A stretch of 60,000 nucleotides of DNA from Membranipora membranacea (Eukaryota > Bryozoa > Gymnolaemata > Cheilostomatida > Membraniporidae). The stretch is taken from contig OU612067.1 in NCBI GenBank assembly GCA_914767715.1, positions 26,574,162-26,634,161 on the forward strand, read 5' to 3'. The notes under the pieces were generated by a model that did no database searches, had not been told where the DNA came from, and saw only the letters and a program-made list of their open reading frames with translations. Each line of letters starts with the position of its first letter. Position 1 is the stretch's first letter. Shown here piece by piece: positions 22,993 through 34,610 of this stretch. The position numbers were made by a program, and so were the translations under genes.

Positions 22993-25578
22993 TTACTTGC
23001 TACCACCGCTCATGGCTTCAAATATCTCCTTACAGTCTGGACAGGCATCTTTTACGCAAATCGCGCTGACAGGAAAATTCTGCTTAGTTCCAGCAGCTGG
23101 CCCATTTAAAAGGTGCCAAGCACACTCGACATCACCGCTGTCAACATTAAGCCGTCGTATTGTTTCTGTAAAGCGGCTTGGAGACCACCAGTCTACTCTA
23201 GAGCAACCCTCCATTGTGTACCTAAAAATGTATAATGTAATTAGTTGGATGCAACGTCAGAACCTCATTGTCAGCTTGTCAGAGAAGCTAGGAGTCATGT
23301 AACAATACGATGTCAGAACACAGACTGGCTCACGGTCTTTGCTACTCATTCATTTATGATGTACATCAACAATGTAACGATACAGAAAAACATGTCATTC
23401 TCATCCTGGTGTTAGCATTAATGGATCACCTACCCATTAGGGCACTGAAGTGGCTCCCCTTCCTTCAGGGAAAGTTTGATAGCTTTAATATCCAAAAACG
23501 CTGCCGGCTGACATCTTGCTACCGCCTTCAAGGAAAATTTCATGACATGTAACCATTTTCACTCGATTTTGATTTAGCTAAAAATTAAGAGAAATATTAA
23601 AAACTTATACAAGACTATATCTCGCTATCACGCATATGGACTTGGAGGCATGAGTTTTTTTCAACATAGAAGACTCATAAGCAGCAGTAAGATGTCAATG
23701 ACCTAAGTTGATGGTTGGTGTCCGAGATTCATTTCTTGTTTATCACCCCACTGGCACAGTATATATAACTCACCACTGTGGCCTCTTTAGCTCTCCCGTT
23801 GTTGTATGCAGCACAGATTCTCTCATTCAACCATTGACTGCCATCACAGTTTCTGCTGTCCTCACAGTAACACTCAGTCACATATAACCCAGCTGTCAAT
23901 ATTAAAGGGTCAGTCCTATTAGAAAAGTGGATATATTTATATATTTTGCTGTCTGTCTAGGTAGACGATGACTGCACCGAGGTGCGGCATAGGAAGAGGT
24001 TTATAGTGACGACTAGGTTTCCGAGTCGTTAGTGCCACTTTTCAACCACTGACAGCTTTAACCCAGCGTGAAGCATAGCGCTACAAGGCCGGAGCTGCAG
24101 TGATTGATGACAGCATCCTCCTGTATAGAGCTATACCATACAGGAGGGTTCTTTAATCTGCATGCACGATGGTGTTGTACATACAGAAGACCTCCATTAT
24201 TTATAGTCCTGATCCAAAGGGACTGTGTGATCAGTCAAAGTCGAAAAAAACTATCGGTCCTGGACGGGGTTTGAACCCACAGCCAGCTGGTTAAGTGGCA
24301 GACACGCTAACCACTGTGCCAAACTGCGCCAAACTGACTACACAAAAAAAAAGAAAAAAAAGTCGATATATTACCCCAGTAAATCGAATATTGTGAGTTT
24401 ATAGAGCAACCAAACAAAGTGAAAATTGTGAAAAATAGCATTATAGTTTTTTTCAAATATTTCAGCAAGGATCATGGTGGATCATAGTGGTCAGGTGGAG
24501 GCAATAAATCACTATGATCCACTATGATCCCAATTCAGACTTTGCAGTAGCTTTACTGCAATTGGGTTCACAGGCCTAATGACTTTTTAGCCTGAGGTCT
24601 TTAAAACCCTACCAAACATGGCCTAGTAGGACTGTCACTTTTATTTGTTAACTTCATGCGAGTCTAAAATGTGCTCATGCTATATTTGTGTCATATTCAA
24701 TTACGCCTGTCATTTCAGATTATTCTTTCTCCAATATTCAGTAAAATCTTGAGATTTCAGCTTTTTGACTGTCTTTCAGGGAGGAAGCTGGATATTCATA
24801 CACGGAACGTTGATATGGTTCGATTTCTTCATTACAAAAAATACCTAAACAGAAAATGGATTCTAAAACACACTCAGATTTAGAATAAATATCTAGCCTT
24901 ATGCGTAGTTGCTGGTGGCTCTTAACATGGTTTACTGATGTACATACCAGGACATATAGCCCTTGATTGTGCGTCGTCTTTCATCTCAGAAGGAGGACCT
25001 GTGATGTAGAACGATAATCCGCAACTCCCCGACACTTCATACACTGTAACACAACAGGGCTGATAACATTATGAGTAGAAGATATTTTCTCTGCGACCTA
25101 AAACTACAATTTGAAAACAAGAACTCCCCTTGTAATAGAAAGCAGGTATCCTTCGGGGATGATTGGAACATAACGGAGCTTATCATCCAGTCAAGAACGG
25201 TTAAATCAAGAAATCGGTAAAAAATGAATATGTATATAACAAATTATCACTGAAGTTCACTAATAGAGATGACTATTCTTGTCAGAAGATATCAATATTT
25301 GAATAACAAAATAAGATTTAGACATTCAGATCCATGAGTACATGAGTAGTAGCATAAGTCTGTAAGGTTAAATCTTATTCCGGAACTTCTATCATCAATA
25401 ATCAGGTGACCAGTGGAGGATCAGTATATTAACTGAAATATCTCTTAGGATGCAAATCTGAGGCCAATAGATACCAAAGTATACACCAACGGAAACCAGA
25501 TAGTAAAATAAAGCGTATATAGTTCGTAAAGCTCTTACCATAAGAAAGCATGATGGATACTAGCAGCAGTTTCTCCAT
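22993..25578 (-). CDS. Secreted cysteine-rich protein of unrecognised family, member 1 (intact)
   Basis: Exons 25578-25539 (signal peptide), 25043-24948, 23892-23774, 23525-23434, 23221-22993; phases 1,1,0,2 match throughout; 576 nt, 191 aa. The N terminus MEKLLLVSIMLSY is a short hydrophobic leader. The mature part has 13 Cys, including CGLSFYITGPP, ECYCED..NCDGSQW, LQCPNGYTMEGCS.VDWWSP and a C-terminal CVKDACPDC. An odd cysteine number leaves one unpaired, or bonded between chains. I do not recognise the fold. The paralogue at 26997 shares all splice positions and most cysteines, which supports the model. It is the complete parent of the pseudogene at 17224. Confidence 0.82.
23940..24340 (-). 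mobile_element. tRNA-derived SINE (right-unit copy)
   Basis: Duplicate of the SINE at 17960. The minus-strand A box is TGGCACAGTGGTTAGCG and the B box GGTTCAAACCC. Intronic in the intact cysteine-rich gene. Confidence 0.75.
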
Positions 25579-25779
25579 TTTGACACAATACTGAAACACT
25601 TATGGAATACAAACTTGGTTTTTCACAGTGTTTGAATTGTAAGACAAGTTTGAGAAGGCTTCCAAACCGTGCTTCAAGCAACTGACGCTAATCATGAATA
25701 GTCGATGTATCTCATATAATACATCTGTTCTTCTTATGGCTTAGCCTCATATAGGCAGCGGCTGTCACCTGCATAATCG

Positions 25780-26560
25780 TTTACCATTATGCAGGTCAGA
25801 CGTATTGTACATGGGCATCATTGGCATCTGGTGTATGATACGATTTTTAAAGTTTCAATAAAAATATGTGCATATGCAGATGACAGCACCTTTAATGAAA
25901 GCGTAGACAGCTCACACCTGACTAAATGGTCAAAGTTAGACAAAAAAATCAATAGAAGAATACCTAAATTATTATAATAACTGTGGTGACTTGGATGTAA
26001 AAAATATGTAAGATATTGTCTTGTACAATCAGTATATTAGTGTGAATAATAATAGATTAACCAAATTTTAATATCAACACTGGCTGCCACACCATCTCAT
26101 ATAAATGGCTGAATATGGCTTTGAAAATGGCTTGAGCCTAAAGGTTGGCAGGTGAGACGATGCCAGACAGGAGATCACAACCCACCCAGTGGTTGTAGCA
26201 CAGACAAATCACCTCATCTGTGAGCCCAAAACCCACATGTAATCTGCACCAGTCCAGTGTGAGTTTAGCAGTCAGCTCACAACTCCACACTCTGCCAAGG
26301 TGGGAATATGTATGAATGTTCACTTTTTAGGCATAGTTTTTAATGAACTTGAGAACTCCATCTTTTGTGGCACCGCATTTTCAGCTTTTACGAACATGGC
26401 TCATCTTGACTGGTTCATATATCCCCAATGAAATTGACAAAAGGTCAAATCTTTCTCCCAAACCTATCAAGGTATAGATAACTCACTGCCAAGCTCCTTC
26501 ATGCATAGCCTGGCTTCATTTGGTTGGGGATGTTTAAGAAAAGACGTGATGATGTGGACA
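25780..26560 (+). mobile_element. Possible heavily decayed retroelement fragment
   Basis: A frame at 25850-25977 reads ICAYADDSTF followed by LTKWSKLDKK, like the YADD box and following helix of non-LTR reverse transcriptases. Near 26475 another frame reads DNSLPSSFMHSLASF, like a LINE C terminus. Stops and frame changes separate them. Part of this region also aligns loosely with 30000-30170, so chance similarity is possible. Confidence 0.3.
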
Positions 26561-26996
26561 ACTACTCATTACAAGCAAATCAACGAGGGTTAATTTATCT
26601 TCTCTTCTAATGGTATGGTCATCCTGAATCTAGAGGAATTTGATCGAAATGTTGATATTCCTTACGCCAAATGATTTGAGGGTGTGAAAGAGTGTTTGGT
26701 ACTCTTGTATGGACACCTTTCAATCTGGCACATTCCAATGATGCTAGCAATAATTCAAAAACTATCAAATCCTGAAGAATCGCTCACTACATACACATTA
26801 CCCGCCTCTCCGACAAAAGCAAGCACGGTGAAAATTAAGTATTGTTCAGCTTTTATTGCAATCTTCCATCAACAAGAAATAATAATGGTTGGTCAACAAG
26901 CTTTTTGTAAATGTCAGCTATATTTATTGCCAAGCTCCTATGAAAATCAATGTTGAACATAGCAGAGAAATCTTGTCTCACCAAATTTGGGGTAAT

Positions 26997-29695
26997 CTAC
27001 TTATTACCACCTGTAAGAGCTTGTAGCACCTCTTGACAATCAGGACAAGCATCCTTAATACAAATCGCACTGACAAGAAATGCTGGTCTTTGGGAATATG
27101 CATTCCCACTGAGAAGATGCCAAGCGCACTCCATATCACCGCTATCAGCATTGAGCCTCCTTATTGCCTCTGTAATACGATGCGGAGACCACCAGTCAGC
27201 TCTGCTGCAGCCCTCCATTGTGTATCTAAAAATAAATAACGTACTCTCTGAGATTTATTCAAGCATAATAGCAACATCATTTACAGATTTTCAGAGAGGC
27301 TGTAAGTAGATTGATATTGATGCTGATCTTCCAGTGATAGACCATCACTGGACACGTAGTCTGTCTCGTAGTTTGACTTGTTGCCTGACATGCGGCCTGA
27401 CTTGCGGCCTGGTTGCGACCTGGCATGTCGTCTGGAATAAGCAGTTTTATTATACGCATATCAACATTTAGCATATGTTCCATTTACATACCCAATAGGG
27501 CACTTGATAGGCTCCCCCTCCTTCTTGTTAGCTCTTACGTGTTTAACATCCAAAAATGCTTCTGGCTGACACTTTGCTATTGACTACAATGTAAATGGAA
27601 TGTTAAAGACGTTAGCTTGACTATTTTTCCTAACAATCCGTAATGATAGCAAGCTTTAAGCTTTATATACGGTGACTGAATTTGACACTGGTGTTGTGCA
27701 GGAGAAGGTCGGTTTAGTAAAAAAGTGTGGGCAGTATTCAGATGAAATTTTGAGCTAGATATGTCACATGCAACCTTGTAGCGCAACCATATCACAAGAC
27801 TGAGCAGTGCTTCTCTACAAAGCTGTGTGCAGACCGACACTGAGACATGAGAGTCTCTGCATGCTGTTCAGAGCCATGCTCGACATCATCTGATCTAATC
27901 ATCAACAAGAATAACTCACCACTGTTGCTTGTTTTGCTCCGTGCTTGTTGTGGGCGATACATGTTCTCGGGTTCGCCCACTGACTACCATCACAGTTCCT
28001 CCGGTCCTCGCAGTAACACTCGCTTACATAAAATCCAACTATCAAAATTTAATATTACTCTTGAACTTGACAGGTCACTTGAGTCAAAAAACAATAATAT
28101 ATGGCACCATTTTTCTGGCAATGTCACAGGTTCATAGAATCCACTATATCTCCGAAATTCAAAAGGTAGATACTGGCGGGCATGTTTTTGGCTAGTAACA
28201 AGGGAGGGGGTTGTCTTTGGTCTTTCAATTAGACAAATTCTTTCCCAATTCGTAACTCAGAATGTATAAAGTTTCAGCAATGAACAAGACCTCTAGCGGA
28301 CTAGCAGGTCTCGCTGACTCACTGAGTGCGTGATCAGATACTTTTTTTGGTTGTTTATAATTGAAAGACCCCTCAGAACTGTTGGTTACTCAGGGATACC
28401 AATACCAATAGTTGTTAAATCATTTCCTTACCAACATTGACCTAAGTTGTAACTACAAAGAACACCGATTGCTGTCTTGTCGTCTCTCAGGTGAGGGAAT
28501 GGTACTGTTTATTGAATTACACTTACCTGGACATATAGCCTTTGACGGAGCATCATCTTTTATTTGGGAAGGCGGTCCGCAGATGTAGAACCCTAACCCA
28601 CAACTCCCAGAAACTTCATACACTGTACCACAAACAAACACAAATAATATAGTATTTAGAGAATTGTAAGATCGAAAGTGTAAGCTATCTCTTTTCAACT
28701 GTTTCATATACCACATGAATATCTTCCAGATAGATTGGCACAAATTGTACCTGAGGTTTCAATGAATAATCATCCAGTCAAGAAAGTTTACGTTTAATCG
28801 TTATTATAAATGAATATATATGTTTTTATATATAATGACTCCATGAATGCCCAACCTTTTCTTGGGATTGGCCACTTGTTTTTGTGGAGCATTAACCGGT
28901 AATTTCGATTTGTGACTTTTGAAAACACATAAAAAAATTTGGAATTTCATTTATTCTTTCATATTTTTGAATGAGACAAGGAAATGTGTCTCAATTGATT
29001 TGGGTTGTGCGGGTGCAAGAGGCCAAATGATCTTATTGGCCAAATCGGCAATTGGCAGGAGGTTGGGCGTGACTGCTTTAGATGGCTTATGGCCGGTTCA
29101 CATTGTCCCAGATGACACTAGGATGCCATCCCAGATGCTTATCCTAGATGGTCCCAGTCACATTATAACATTCATCCCAGATAGCCATCCCAGATAGGCC
29201 ATCCCAGTCAATGTGAACCAGAAAATGACACAATCCCAGACTGTCTGGGTCCGTCTGGGATAGCATCGGGAAAGTTTGACGCTTACATTTTATAATGTGA
29301 CTGGGACCATCTGGGATAAGCATCTGGGATGGCATCCTAGTGTCATCTGGGACAATGCGAACCAAGCCTTAGCAAATCAAATACTTTCACTGCCTGTTGT
29401 CATGGTTACTGTTACATAGATGAGTGTTTTCAAATGACATAAAAAATACAATATAATACAACGATTTGAAGAGTTCTGTATAGTTTGATAAAATGACTAG
29501 ACTCCAGATAGCTTGAGGAAACTTTAACATCAACGGTCAGATCACTAGGAGAGCATCAGCAAAATATGTGAATTATTTCTAATCTCGAAACTAATCAGAC
29601 TCAACGAGAACATGAAAGGAAAGCAGAATATCTGTATTTCACAAATTCTTACCATGAGTAAGCAGAATGGCTGCTAGCAATAGTTTCTCTGTCAT
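26997..29695 (-). CDS. Secreted cysteine-rich protein of unrecognised family, member 2
   Basis: Exons 29695-29653, 28622-28527, 28038-27920, 27583-27492, 27225-26997; exons 2-5 have exactly the same lengths (96, 119, 92, 229 nt) and phases as member 1; 579 nt, 192 aa. The leader MTEKLLLAAILLTH is hydrophobic. The mature chain has 14 Cys: those of member 1 plus one in GFYICGPP, where member 1 has Thr. Conserved blocks are SGSCGL.FYI, ECYCED, CDGSQW, GYTMEGCSR.DWW and C.KDACPDC. Intron sequence has diverged strongly from member 1, so this is an older duplicate. Function unknown; secretion is inferred from the leader and cysteine content. Confidence 0.82.
28217..28375. mobile_element. MITE family A, copy
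   Basis: GGTCTTTCAATTAGACAAATTC at the left and TATAATTGAAAGACCCCTC at the right, with CTCAGAATGTATAAAG and GACTCACTGAGTG inside, as in the copy at 3580. It lies in intron 2 of cysteine-rich member 2. Confidence 0.65.
29087..29371. mobile_element. MITE with ~80 bp TIRs and TTA flanks (PIF/Harbinger-like)
   Basis: Left arm from TGGCCGGTTCACATTGTCCC and right arm ending GGGACAATGCGAACCAAGCC are inverse complements over about 80 bp, including a shared run of CATCCCAGATGC-type repeats. TTA flanks both ends (29087-29089, 29369-29371), the target length used by PIF/Harbinger elements. No transposase ORF. Upstream of exon 2 of cysteine-rich member 2. Confidence 0.65.
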
Positions 29696-29742
29696 TGCAT
29701 ATCCTTGAGACATTCTTCAGATACACACTTGTTCTTGTTGGG

Positions 29743-29749
29743 TATATAA
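29743..29749 (-). promoter_or_regulatory. Candidate TATA box of cysteine-rich member 2
   Basis: Reads TATATA on the minus strand about 48 bp upstream of the ATG at 29695. The short distance implies a very short 5' UTR. No equivalent is obvious upstream of member 1. Confidence 0.35.
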
Positions 29750-31120
29750 TGCTCCTCAACTCATTCAACGGTGAAATATATCCCTCCACACTGGTCATCA
29801 ATACCTTCTAAGACATTTCGAACAAATACAAAGAAGGTTGATCGAAGTTTTAGTGGGGGCATCCACCCCTAATTACTGTTTGTCATCAGCTGCTTTTTAT
29901 GTATCACTATCAGTTCAACTGCACAAATGCAACCATTGTGCACGCTAGGGGACCTGGACAGCATTACCATATTTTATATAATATATATGTTTTAGCCCTA
30001 TAGACACCACGGCTGTAACCTGGGAATATTATTCCATTGTACGGGTCAGAGGCACGGACAGCTGATGTCAGATAGAGAATAGTGTTCCACAAAGATACCC
30101 GGCCACTGACTTTATACAAATACTTTAGGACAATACCCAAAGGCACCATCATGTTATGACAGCACCTTTATGGTAAGCACAGGTGGCCCAAAGCTGATTT
30201 CTATTATCACCAGTAGACAAAAAAGCGATTCAACACACTCTGATATTAGTATTACGATATGATACATAAACTGATGTAAGATGTACTTATTCCGTACAAC
30301 TGGTTTTAGCAGCAAGTGATGATTTCTCTTGGTTTCAGTGTAGGCTACTATAAACCCTATAAATTTCAACTTTCTATCAGTTATGTACACGTTCACGAAT
30401 GTATAGATCTGACTGCTATTGAGTGAGGCGGCGGGCACTGCTTCTGTCTAGTTTGCTTATTGATGCTTGTTTAAAAATAGCATAGTCATGCATGAGGTCT
30501 ATGACAACTATCGTTTTTTTATAATAATATGTATACAGCTAAGGAAATGTATCATAACACAACAGGAAAACAGGTAGGATTGATGTCACTGGGATACAAT
30601 GTAGTAGAGAAACTATTAAAATCCTCTGGCTGACTCGCTGACATGATCTTATATGTTTGTTGCTCACAATATACCTGATCAGTGAAAATAAGATGCATAT
30701 TATTACTGGTACTTTACTAGGACAAGTTTGTCCCTCTGACGTGGCGGAGGGATCTCGAGGCGCCGCCATAGAGGGAATAAAATTGTTCTAGTACTTTACC
30801 ATGTCGCTATGTGAGCACATGGTTCAGACTGCTTCAACTGGACAAACTACACTCAGCAGGAGTTGGTCACAGCATTGTCTTTAATCAAAAATACAAAAAC
30901 AGCAATAATTATGATAAAGTCATAAATAATTTATACAGAAAATAACTTACAATAATAGCAAAAACTTCGTGGAAATTTCTTGGACAATAACAGGTTGCAA
31001 AAAACAATATCTAAAATTTACTATATAACAATGTTAAGGTTCAAAAACAAAACTATACTAAATCTTACTTTGAACATAACACAGAGTTCAAGGTGTGTAA
31101 GGATTTGACGCGACAAAGTA
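29750..31120. other. Intergenic between cysteine-rich gene 2 and LENG9-like gene
   Basis: 29.9-30.2 kb is loosely similar to 25.7-25.9 kb, which suggests the flank was copied along with the cysteine-rich gene. Apart from the palindromic repeat at 30718, no gene is supported. Confidence 0.4.
30718..30800. repeat. 83-bp palindromic element
   Basis: Left half GGTACTTTACTAGGACAAG...CCCTCTGACGTGGCGG is an imperfect inverse of the right half CCGCCATAGAGGG...TTGTTCTAGTACTTTACC. A half copy occurs at 42949. The central GGCGCC is GC-rich. Confidence 0.55.
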
Positions 31121-34100
31121 TTACTCAAAATCTACAGAAAACCTTTCTATATACTTGTTATCTGAATCTCTCTCCATGGATAACAAAGTGACCCTTCCTA
31201 GAGGTAACTCTTCGCAAGCATCAAAACTGTTACCTCCACGAAGTTTGAAAAAGTCTTCAACAGGAAGAAAAGATACACCAGCATACTTTGGAAACTTAAG
31301 TAGTGTCATATGAGGCACAAATTCACTATCATTGTCAAATATTGTTATACCGGCCTGTTTGAGTTCCCGCCTGATGTGAATCACAAATTCATGAAATCTC
31401 TCATCAAATTCAGCCTTAGCAAATAAAACTCTGCTAAAGAATGTATCGAGTCCACGAAAATTATATGAGCGGTTTATCTTGGCGGATTGATCGAGGACGG
31501 TTTCATACAAAATCTGATTTACAGTGTCCAAATCATCGTCGGTATCAATTCTCACAGCACATAATGTTATGTGGAAATTGTGCCCTTCAGTAGCAAACCT
31601 ATCAATGTCCAGCTCGGAGAGCTCTGCATACTGCTGCTGAGCTTGACAGGCAGCCTGTACCACTGCAGGGTTTGTAACTGGTAACGCTATGAAGTGATTA
31701 GGTTTGTTGTGTTTGGTGACTTTGGACGGTGCTGGTGGGGTAGTAATCTTTCTACCTGCACCCTGTAACGGATTAGCTGTTACTATACTTCCAAATGAGA
31801 TATCAACATCATCGTCGTCGTCGTCGCTATCATCTCCATTGATGACAACAGGTGTAACTAAAAAGAAAATAAATTATGTGAACATTAAAAATCAGATATA
31901 ATATATAATAATTAATGATGATTGATGAGGACCGTTAAATTCTCCAACAGGTCAGGCTGTGATAACGTGGTACTAAATGACAACAAAGGAATCCCAAAAA
32001 ATCTAAGTGCCTAATCTGTTGAAGTATGTTTCAATGGTCTGTGAAAATAGTCCTGCAATACTTTGAGTTCAGTTCTGGTTTCACAAAGGGTAAAGTAAGT
32101 ACAGAGTAAAGGATAAAACCAGATATTTCTACCTCACTGGCATACAGCACAGCTAGGTAACCATTACTTATGAATTTCTTACCTTCAGTATTTCCTGCGG
32201 CTCCAGCTGTATCTCCACCATTTAGACTCAAGTTTGCTAAGAACTGATCAATTGTGACGCCACCTGAAGATACAGATATTATACTATCAATTCAATAACT
32301 GACTAACATTAAAATTCACCATTTCACTTGTTGCTTAACAATAGTAGATTCAAGGAGATGAGTTGGAATACAAAACCACACACAAAACAAATTTCAGCTG
32401 ATTGCCATGCTAGGATGTAGTTAAATGTATATTAATCTATTGGCAAACTGGCAAGCAAAATATTGAACAACTGACATTAGCAGCCCTTATTGGGGGGCTG
32501 TAGATTACTTTTTCTCTTTGACCTACCAGTAGAGCCGAACATATTATCAGTCCTGGACTTTTTCTCCCACACAATATGTTCCTCATACCTAAAGTACTCT
32601 ATTCTGTGTTCAGGAATGTTCAGATCATCCCATTCAGCCTCTGCTGGGTTCACCCAGTTAAATGTGTTGAATGGCTGCTCTTGTATCCCTGTAAACCTGA
32701 GAAAAGACAGCAAAACATGCATTGATGACATCAATTTTTACATTTCTCATTGCATACAGTCAGTTTTGTTGTGATAGGATAATGGCCAGTATCTCCTTCA
32801 TCCAAGTAATGCAGTATTACAAAATGGTAGCTAGGTGGTGTGGAGTACAATATTTGTTTTATTGTTGAGTCATGAATATCACTGCTGTCACAGCTGTCAG
32901 CACCACCGAACTAGCGTTTGGAATATCGATTCGTTGATTTCCAGAGTGCAAAACGGAAACCAGGAAATAATTCTGCAGTTAGGTTTGTATTTTCATTGTA
33001 AAGGCCTAATAAAACAAGTCAGATAAAGTGAGACGTGATAAATCAAGGAATTGGAGTAACTCTAACTCCTGGGATAAATTAAATGCGCTCAGAGCGTATA
33101 TTGGGAGTTGTCCAATTTTTCTACAGGGGGACATAACAAAAAATACACAGCAATAGTTAGTAATGTACAGTTGACGGCTAATTCACTCACCTGTCAATAT
33201 ATCCGACGATGAACTTCTCACTCTCTAGTTCTGAGTCCCACTGTATCCTCTTCACCACGGCAGCTGCTGTCTTCATAGATGGCTTCTTACTGGGAGTATC
33301 ATCTGAGGGAGTCGGTGATCCTGACTTCTGAAGAATGGATAAGACATTGATCGATTTACTAATTTTTTCAGTTTGTAAGATGTGACTGTATCAGGCTACC
33401 CATGAATTAAAATTAACCTTTTTACACTCCTGCTTGAATATCTCGAACCCATCGAAACTTTCTAAACGGTACAGCACTAAGACCAGGATATTTATTTGTT
33501 GAATGATGATGTTGGTGATGGGTGAGCTAAAAGGGGACTTCGTGAGATAAACCTATGTGTTATAGGATTGTATTTTACGGAGGTAAGATAATATTGGGGT
33601 CATATCCTTATCTATATTTGCACTGACACATTATAGATAAGAAACTATCATTCATACGCATGTAAATGGACTGTACTCGGCACTGCTTACAACTGAATTA
33701 ATGGCCAGGCTTTTACGCTTTTGGCGCTGGAAAGAGAAAAGTTAATGAGCATTGTCTGAAATCTAACTATTGTCAAGTTTTAAATCTAACCAGTGATAAA
33801 ACATATGTAGAGGTTGACTGTACATAATCATTGCTTAATCAAGTCTGAGAGAAACAAAATGAAAAATCAAGTTTGGCTGAATTATTAATGATACTGAGAT
33901 GTTGACGTTGTACAAACCTTCTTGTTCCTCTTTGAGCTGCCAGGGGACGACTTTTCTTTTGTTTTCAGATGATTACCTGCAATAAGGTTATCTCTTATGT
34001 TGACAAATATGTCAGCCAGAGAACCAGCAGACAGCGATTCAGCTATGAACTTCTGAATTACGTCTTTACTCAGACTAGGATGTCGTAGGAATAGTGTAGG

Positions 34101-34610
34101 CTTTGTAGCGGGATGATCAGCTGCTCAGGAGAAAAGAATAACCAGATAAATAAGATGAGAAGTCAATGATCATTCTGTGTAAGCATAAATTATGAGTCAC
34201 ACGCTAGCATGTGGTTGAGAAGCCTGGCAGCTTGATGGTCGTTTAGCTCTGTCGGGCAGTCAAGCGCCCCTAAAGCAGCACCATGTTGTTGTACATTTGG
34301 GGGATAATATAGAGGTGAGCAGCTATTGAAGTTCGGTGATTGATACCCTTTTTTATGCTGCCACATAATATTTTCAATTGCAGTAGGATGTTCATATTTG
34401 TGATTTATCAAAACCAAAAATTAATCAAATTAAGTTTATACACTAACCTGTAAGTTGAAATTTCACCACCACATCTGAGTTGGGAATGGTAGCATTTATA
34501 ACATGTGTAAATTCGCCAACATTCCTTATTATTTTACAGGTTGCATGTGATTTCAAATCAGCTATTTCTGTAACCACAGCAGAACTTGTAGCTGTTTCAA
34601 CACCTGCCAT
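31121..34610 (-). CDS. LENG9-like protein: MJ1316 (DUF504) domain plus 2H phosphoesterase domain
   Basis: Exons 34610-34448, 34120-33918, 33327-33191, 32696-32527, 32263-32183, 31857-31121; phases match; 1491 nt, 496 aa. Residues ~160-230 (RIQWDSELESEKFIVGYIDR through PEHRIEYFRYEEHIVW) match the MJ1316 RNA cyclic-group end recognition domain. The C-terminal ~200 aa form an AKAP7-NLS-like 2H phosphoesterase with both catalytic motifs, HITL and HMTL, and the entry strand KPNHFIALPV. Both domains occur together in leukocyte receptor cluster member 9, implying a role in handling cyclic-phosphate RNA ends. The N-terminal ~115 aa may be an RWD-like fold (inference). A run of acidic Asp codons (CGACGA repeats) precedes the last domain. 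I saw no CCCH zinc finger, which human LENG9 has. Confidence 0.88.

Larger units (their letters stand above)
19201..25154. repeat. Tandem duplication 1, right unit (~5.95 kb)
   Basis: Begins with CTAGGGGAGGCAG, matching 13654, and ends in GCAGGTATCCTTC, the sequence that also ends the left unit at 19200. Carries GPCR copy B and exons 2-5 of the cysteine-rich gene; exon 1 is in the unique flank to the right. 19.4-20.97 kb and 21.95-22.79 kb contain no recognised gene. Confidence 0.93.

Noticed and set aside
27360-27440. Short direct repeats (TGCGGCCTG-like) as a minisatellite or CRISPR-like array
   Set aside because: Only a few irregular units, without constant spacers; low-complexity drift.
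31704-31901. Plus-strand frame rich in Ser
   Set aside because: Antisense of the acidic GAC-repeat stretch in the last exon of the LENG9-like gene.
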